The position numbers and the translations under genes are program-made. The notes below the pieces were generated by a model. That model did no database searches, was not told where the DNA came from, and saw only the letters and a list, made by a program, of their open reading frames with translations. A DNA stretch of 8,785 bases, from positions 17,561 through 26,345 of the forward strand of contig CAJUSM010000039.1 in assembly GCA_910588935.1 (NCBI GenBank). Direction: 5' to 3'. Source of the stretch: an uncultured Oscillospiraceae bacterium. GTDB taxonomy: Bacteria > Bacillota > Clostridia > Oscillospirales > Acutalibacteraceae. Shown piece by piece: positions 5,131 to 8,785 of this stretch (positions are counted from its first letter, which is position 1; the number at the start of each line of letters is the position of its first letter).

Positions 5131-6411
5131 ATGATAATTTACACGGTGCAGCCTGGAGATTCTTTGGCATCCATTACCCGACGCTTCGGGGTTTCACCAC
5201 AGAGGGTGATTATGGATAATGCTTTAGGCAGCCCCAACCAGTTAGTGGTAGGCCAGTCTTTGTTGCTGCTTACCCCTGCTGTTTCCTACACTGTAAAATC
5301 AGGAGACACGCTAAGCAGTATTGCCCAACGTTTTGGTCTCACTGCGGTTAGCCTGCTCCAGAACAATCCCCAGCTTATTGCGGCCCCGCTCCTGCGACCA
5401 GGCCAAGAAATTGTAGTACATTTTACGGCTGGGAAACGTCGGAAAATAGCAGTAAATGGCTATGCATATGATTTTATTGACCGCACTATTTTACGTCGTG
5501 CCCTGCCATATCTGACATATCTTACAGTTTTTGGGTATGGATTTACTTCAGATGGCGACCTAATTTCTCCCAATGACCTTCCACTGATCTCTATGGCTAG
5601 AGATTACTCAACTCTGCCCGTTATGCTTTTATCCTCTCTTACTGTTGAGGGTAATTTTAACGGTGGAATAGCCAGCCGGCTATTCCGCGAGTCAGCTCTG
5701 CAAAAAAAGGTAATGGACAATGTGCTGAAGGCAATAGAGCAGAAAGGCTATATAGGCTTGGACATGGATTTTGAGTATATCTCTGGTACAGACCAAGAGT
5801 ATTTTATGGAATTTTTAAGTTACGCCGCCGGGCGATTAAGAAAACAAGGATATTCTCTTCATGTGGATTTGGCTCCGAAATTTTCCGATGGACAGAAAGG
5901 CTTACTATACGAATCTCACGATTACCAGGCAGTGGGGGAGATTGCTGATTCTGTTCTCTTAATGACTTACGAATGGGGCTATACCTATGGGCCGCCTATG
6001 GCGATAGCGCCTTTCAACCAAGTACAGCGAGTGGCTAAGTACGCAACCTCTGTTGTTCCTTCTAAAAAGATTATGCTAGGCCTGCCGAATTATGGCTACG
6101 ACTGGATTCTTCCCTATGAGCGGGGGATTACCCGAGCTACTGCCATTGGAAACCAATATGCGATAGAGATTGCCCAACGGGTGGGTACGGATATCCAATT
6201 CGATCCAAATGCGCAATCGCCCTGGTTTGAGTACCGCCGAGATGGATTAGGACATGTGGTATGGTTTGAGGACGTGCGGAGCATGGAGCAGAAATTTAAC
6301 CTTGTGGACGAATTGACTCTTCATGGAGTGGGATATTGGAACCTGATGCGGCCTTTTCAACAAAATTGGTCTTTTCTTGCGGCCAGATATGTCATTGAGA
6401 AAAAAGGATGA
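5131..6411 (+). CDS. SleL/YaaH-like spore cortex-lytic N-acetylglucosaminidase (LysM-LysM-GH18)
   Basis: The architecture is two LysM peptidoglycan-binding domains (about 3-47, YTVQPGDSLASITRRFGV, and 52-97, YTVKSGDTLSSIAQRFGL) followed by a glycoside hydrolase family 18 domain (about 105-420). The GH18 signature is GLDMDFE at 209-215, giving the D-x-D-x-E motif D211, D213, E215 with E215 as catalytic acid. The length of 426 and the domain order match Bacillus SleL/YaaH, which trims cortex fragments during germination after other lytic enzymes have acted. There is no signal peptide, as in SleL, which is made in the mother cell and assembled on the spore. The ATG at 5131 has GGAGG 9 nt upstream. 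No convincing sporulation promoter was found. It ends 18 bp from the convergent operon. A vegetative or other spore-coat GH18 of the same layout is the alternative. Confidence 0.92.
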   Translation: MIIYTVQPGDSLASITRRFGVSPQRVIMDNALGSPNQLVVGQSLLLLTPAVSYTVKSGDTLSSIAQRFGLTAVSLLQNNPQLIAAPLLRPGQEIVVHFTAGKRRKIAVNGYAYDFIDRTILRRALPYLTYLTVFGYGFTSDGDLISPNDLPLISMARDYSTLPVMLLSSLTVEGNFNGGIASRLFRESALQKKVMDNVLKAIEQKGYIGLDMDFEYISGTDQEYFMEFLSYAAGRLRKQGYSLHVDLAPKFSDGQKGLLYESHDYQAVGEIADSVLLMTYEWGYTYGPPMAIAPFNQVQRVAKYATSVVPSKKIMLGLPNYGYDWILPYERGITRATAIGNQYAIEIAQRVGTDIQFDPNAQSPWFEYRRDGLGHVVWFEDVRSMEQKFNLVDELTLHGVGYWNLMRPFQQNWSFLAARYVIEKKG

Positions 6412-6428
6412 TCTAACCTGGTTATCCT
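6400..6428 (-). terminator. Possible weak terminator of the queH operon
   Basis: On the minus strand, just after the stop at 6430, AGGAT and ATCCT (6424-6428 and 6405-6409) can pair and are followed by a run of six T (6400-6405). The stem is only 5 bp with a large loop, so the call is tentative. It overlaps the end of the convergent GH18 gene. Confidence 0.3.
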
Positions 6429-6429
6429 C

Positions 6430-7161
6430 TCAGCTTTTTGGGACACAGACTTGGTATATATAGGCTCGCCCTTTGGTGCCAATTTGTGTGATAGCCCCTA
6501 ATTCTCGGGCAGCTAATAGGGCCATAGAGCCAGCCATTTGAGAGAATCGACCTAGCCGGTAAAAATCTTTAGCAGTAAACTTTTCCGGCAGCCCAGCAGG
6601 TAAAAGTTTCGATAGGTCCGCTTTTTTCTTTATCCAGACCTCGTCCAGCAAACGTACAGGCATTCGTTCCCAGCGGGTATAGCCCCGACGACTTTGGCCA
6701 CCCTTCAGCCGGTATTCTTCCACCTCCAGCACTGGTACACAGAAGCTAAGCCTTGGCTGGGTAAGCAGGGGCCGGATACGGTAAAGCTCAGGCAAAATCT
6801 CCCAGGGCCCACCGGGCTTCGGGCTGCGTCGGGGTGGTGAGACACTGCCGTTTTCTGTCACAGTGATTAAGCGCTTGACACCTGCTGACGGATATACAAT
6901 AGTTACAGGAGAACTCTCTAAGAAGAAACTCAGTTTATTGCGCAGTTTATCAAACCCAGCGGTTTGTATTTCTAAAATTCCCTGTTCGTTGACGATATCT
7001 GCTATATAGCGACCTACCGTTACCTCGCGGTGCAACTCCCGTGGCTCTAAGTACAGTTTGAGAGCCGCATGAAGGGACTTTTCTCCCAAGGTGCCGATCC
7101 CAGCCTTTTGCCGGGACTCCATTACCTGACGGCAGGCAGCTAAAAATCGGGTTTGATCCAT
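6430..7161 (-). CDS. Putative restriction-endonuclease-fold protein with possible C-terminal winged helix
   Basis: Not assigned to a named family. Residues 20-80 look like a PD-(D/E)xK nuclease core: GEKSLH with E27, a strand VGRYIADIVN with D55, then GILEIQT with E64 and Q66, giving D-x8-E-x-Q. An E-x-Q instead of E-x-K is known from BglII. A helix with TAGFDKLRNKL follows. A basic, proline-rich stretch (PPRRSPKPGGPW, 109-120) links to a second half. The last 50 residues (TAKDFYRLGRFS ... GRAYIYQ) resemble a winged helix. Length is 243, with no signal peptide. The ATG at 7161 has GAGGAA about 8 nt upstream and starts 2 bp after the stop of the amidohydrolase gene, so the two are translationally linked. 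A DNA- or RNA-processing role is inferred; loss of catalysis is possible. Confidence 0.8.
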   Translation of the reverse strand: MDQTRFLAACRQVMESRQKAGIGTLGEKSLHAALKLYLEPRELHREVTVGRYIADIVNEQGILEIQTAGFDKLRNKLSFFLESSPVTIVYPSAGVKRLITVTENGSVSPPRRSPKPGGPWEILPELYRIRPLLTQPRLSFCVPVLEVEEYRLKGGQSRRGYTRWERMPVRLLDEVWIKKKADLSKLLPAGLPEKFTAKDFYRLGRFSQMAGSMALLAARELGAITQIGTKGRAYIYQVCVPKS

Positions 7162-7163
7162 AT

Positions 7164-7994
7164 TTAGTATTCCTCGCTTTTTGGCAAGCGGAACAGGTTG
7201 GCAAAAGTATCGTACAGTATGGTTTGATTTTCCTTTTCGGTTAAACCAAGAGAAAAAAATGTCTCAAGTTCATTTTCTATATTCCACATAGGAAAATCTG
7301 TACCAAACATTACGTGGTCTACGCCAAAATGGGCGATGCTCTCCAGAGCCTCCTTTTTGGGGATAAAGCCAAGAGAACTGGAAGTATCTACATACAGATT
7401 CATTCCGGACAGACACTGTCGTGCCTCATGCCATTGGGTATATCCACCTAGATGGGCGGCTATACAGGTCAATTCCGGCAGTTTGTCCAGTACATGAGCC
7501 AACTGCAAAGGAGAAGAAAAATGTTTTCGATTGTCTCCTGTGTGAAATAAAATAGGCAAACCCCGGCGTTGAACAGCCTGGTAAAAGGGAAACATTTTGG
7601 GGTCGTCAATAGCAAATTCTTGAAAATCGGGGTGGAGTTTGATGCCTTTCAGCCCGCGGTTCTGGATGTCATCCAATTCGGCCTCTAGTTGTGTAATATC
7701 CGGATGCCAAGCGGCTAATCCCACAAACTGAGGATATTGGGCGCAAGCCTGTTGAATAAAGGTGTTAATTGTACGCACCTGCTCCACTTTTGTGGCTACA
7801 GAACACACCAGAAAGCGATCGAAGCCGGCTTGTCCGCCTGTTTGAGACAGGATCTGGGGCAGTCCAATATGCTCCATAGGGATGCCGTAGAAATTTCCCA
7901 CCGAAGCAGTGGCTTTTTCCGCGATCTTTTCTGGGTAAATGTGGGCGTGAGCGTCAGCAGCCAGATATTGGTGCCCATGATAGGTAACCGGCAT
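7164..7994 (-). CDS. Metal-dependent amidohydrolase (Amidohydro_2 / ACMSD-like TIM barrel)
   Basis: Cytoplasmic hydrolase or decarboxylase of the amidohydrolase superfamily; substrate unknown. From ATG 7994 it has 276 residues with the full metal-site set: DAHAH (H16, H18) on strand 1, KLHPDF (H121), LFHTGD (H151), AAHLGG (H181) and the final GTDFP aspartate (D233). The start is uncertain. The frame is open to 8093, but the part beyond about 8015 only shadows queH. ATG 7994 begins 1 bp after the queH stop and has GGAAAGG about 12 nt upstream; ATG 8006 and ATG 8015 are alternatives that overlap queH slightly. The choice affects 4-7 residues only. It is the second gene of the queH operon. Confidence 0.9.
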   Translation of the reverse strand: MPVTYHGHQYLAADAHAHIYPEKIAEKATASVGNFYGIPMEHIGLPQILSQTGGQAGFDRFLVCSVATKVEQVRTINTFIQQACAQYPQFVGLAAWHPDITQLEAELDDIQNRGLKGIKLHPDFQEFAIDDPKMFPFYQAVQRRGLPILFHTGDNRKHFSSPLQLAHVLDKLPELTCIAAHLGGYTQWHEARQCLSGMNLYVDTSSSLGFIPKKEALESIAHFGVDHVMFGTDFPMWNIENELETFFSLGLTEKENQTILYDTFANLFRLPKSEEY

Positions 7995-7995
7995 T

Positions 7996-8655
7996 TTAAA
8001 AATCATCCTTTCCATTGGGAACTTCTGCCTTTTTCTGTTCCCGTTCAGCTTTAGAGTAAACGCAGCCACAGTAGTCTTGACGGTATAGTTCATACTCTCG
8101 GGAAAGGGCTAAGGAACGCTTGTAACCATCCTTCTTTTTAAAATCGGCAGGAAGATGTTTTACACCATACTTTTTTTCCAGCTCATTTCCAATCCGGTTG
8201 ATTAGAGCCGCGTCTTTTAAGGGACTGATCGTAAGAGTGGTGGTAAAGTATTCTAAACCATGTGCTTGGGCGGTTCTGGCAGCCTCTTCTAGCCGTAGTC
8301 GGAAACAAAGATGGCATCGGGCGCCGCCTTCCGGTTCTTGCTCTTGGCCTTGGGCAATTTGGCGGAAGGCCTGGGAGTCGTACTTACATGGGATCAAATG
8401 AACCGGGTTATTAAAAGGCATTTGGCTGATTAGGCGCTGGAGCTCTGCAAGACGTCTCTGGTACTCATTCTCAGGGGAAATATTGGGATTATAATACAAC
8501 AAAAAAATAGAGAAATATTGGCTAAGGTATTCTAAAACTGCGCTGGAGCAGGGAGCACAGCACGCATGGAGGAGTAGAGTGGGAACGTGATCTAGACAGT
8601 CAATAAGAGTAGAGAGCTGGCGGCTAAAATTATTTGAGGTGTGACGATTGGCCAT
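7996..8655 (-). CDS. queH: Epoxyqueuosine reductase QueH
   Basis: Catalyses the last step of queuosine synthesis, reducing epoxyqueuosine to queuosine in tRNAs with a GUN anticodon; it is the non-QueG type (former DUF208). From ATG 8655 it has 219 residues. Conserved cysteine sets are present: LLHACCAPCSS (C32, C33, C36), CHLCFRLRLEEAA (C114, C117) and DYCGC (C196, C198), consistent with iron-sulphur/metal binding in the family. The central FTTTLTISPLKD (137-148) is also typical. The start ATG at 8655 follows an excellent AGGAGGT. The open frame runs to a TTG at 8715, but that codon is inside the -35 box, so it cannot be translated from this promoter. The other queuosine genes are not in the window. 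Confidence 0.95.
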   Translation of the reverse strand: MANRHTSNNFSRQLSTLIDCLDHVPTLLLHACCAPCSSAVLEYLSQYFSIFLLYYNPNISPENEYQRRLAELQRLISQMPFNNPVHLIPCKYDSQAFRQIAQGQEQEPEGGARCHLCFRLRLEEAARTAQAHGLEYFTTTLTISPLKDAALINRIGNELEKKYGVKHLPADFKKKDGYKRSLALSREYELYRQDYCGCVYSKAEREQKKAEVPNGKDDF

Positions 8656-8686
8656 AGAGGGACCTCCTAAAGCGTTATTAATACTG

Positions 8687-8715
8687 ATTTTAGCATAGGA
8701 AGGATTGAATTGCAA
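8687..8715 (-). promoter_or_regulatory. Extended -10 sigma-A promoter of the queH operon
   Basis: Minus-strand -35 TTGCAA (8710-8715), 17-bp spacer, -10 TAAAAT (8687-8692) preceded by TGC, the extended -10 motif. The leader to the ATG at 8655 is about 25 nt with no riboswitch-sized structure. Confidence 0.85.
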
Positions 8716-8785
8716 GTAAGGAAAGATACAGGGGAGTGTGCAAACGAGGAGATAAAGGTAAGCTAGAGAAGAAAGAACCCAGCTC

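Noticed and set aside
6405..6428. Plus-strand terminator for the GH18 gene
   Set aside because: On the plus strand the weak hairpin is not followed directly by a T-run; only the minus-strand reading has one.
6950..7204. 84-codon minus-strand frame overlapping two operon genes
   Set aside because: It is out of frame with the nuclease-fold and amidohydrolase genes and matches nothing.
8656..8715. Upstream start of queH at 8715
   Set aside because: The TTG there is part of the -35 hexamer, and the true ATG at 8655 has a perfect AGGAGGT.
1..8785. CRISPR, tRNA, riboswitch, phage or transposon elements
   Set aside because: No regularly spaced long repeats, cloverleaf-like sequences, transposase or integrase frames were found, and leaders of the operons with mapped promoters are too short for a riboswitch.

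Overview
The window looks like chromosome of a low-to-moderate GC, endospore-forming Firmicute, most likely class Clostridia. The evidence is a CtsR/McsA/McsB/ClpC protein-arginine-phosphorylation operon with a CtsR operator, a spore-cortex-type LysM-LysM-GH18 enzyme, a QueH-type queuosine gene, AGGAGG-like ribosome binding sites and canonical sigma-A promoters. I see no tRNA, rRNA, CRISPR array, transposase or phage gene.

Left part (1-3630, minus strand): a class III heat-shock operon read right to left as ctsR, a lipoprotein gene, mcsA, mcsB, clpC (clpC runs off the left edge). A promoter (TTGACC-17-TAAACT) sits directly against three perfect 10-bp tandem copies of the CtsR heptad unit, so the operon is probably autorepressed. 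CtsR binds the operator, McsB (activated by McsA) phosphorylates arginines, and ClpC delivers arginine-phosphorylated proteins to ClpP. The unusual element is an unrecognised 232-residue lipoprotein between ctsR and mcsA, translationally coupled to ctsR through a TTGA overlap.

Middle (3630-5030): a divergent intergenic region with a 12-bp palindrome leads to a 48-residue microprotein with 12 cysteines, followed by a strong intrinsic terminator. Next come a short segment bounded by inverted repeats, a TSCPD-domain small protein with a good promoter (minus), an empty intergenic stretch, and an unrecognised 80-residue protein (minus).

Right part (5030-8785): on the plus strand lies a 426-residue SleL/YaaH-like cortex glucosaminidase. 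Convergent to it on the minus strand is a compact three-gene operon, queH, then a metal-dependent amidohydrolase, then a protein with a BglII-like D/E-x-Q nuclease signature and a possible C-terminal winged helix. The gaps are 1-2 bp and the promoter is an extended -10 type. The first two genes are recognisable; the third is the most interesting unassigned gene here.

Two long reading frames have misleading starts. The longest ctsR frame begins inside its promoter and reads through the operator, and the longest queH frame begins inside its -35 box. I have set both starts downstream.
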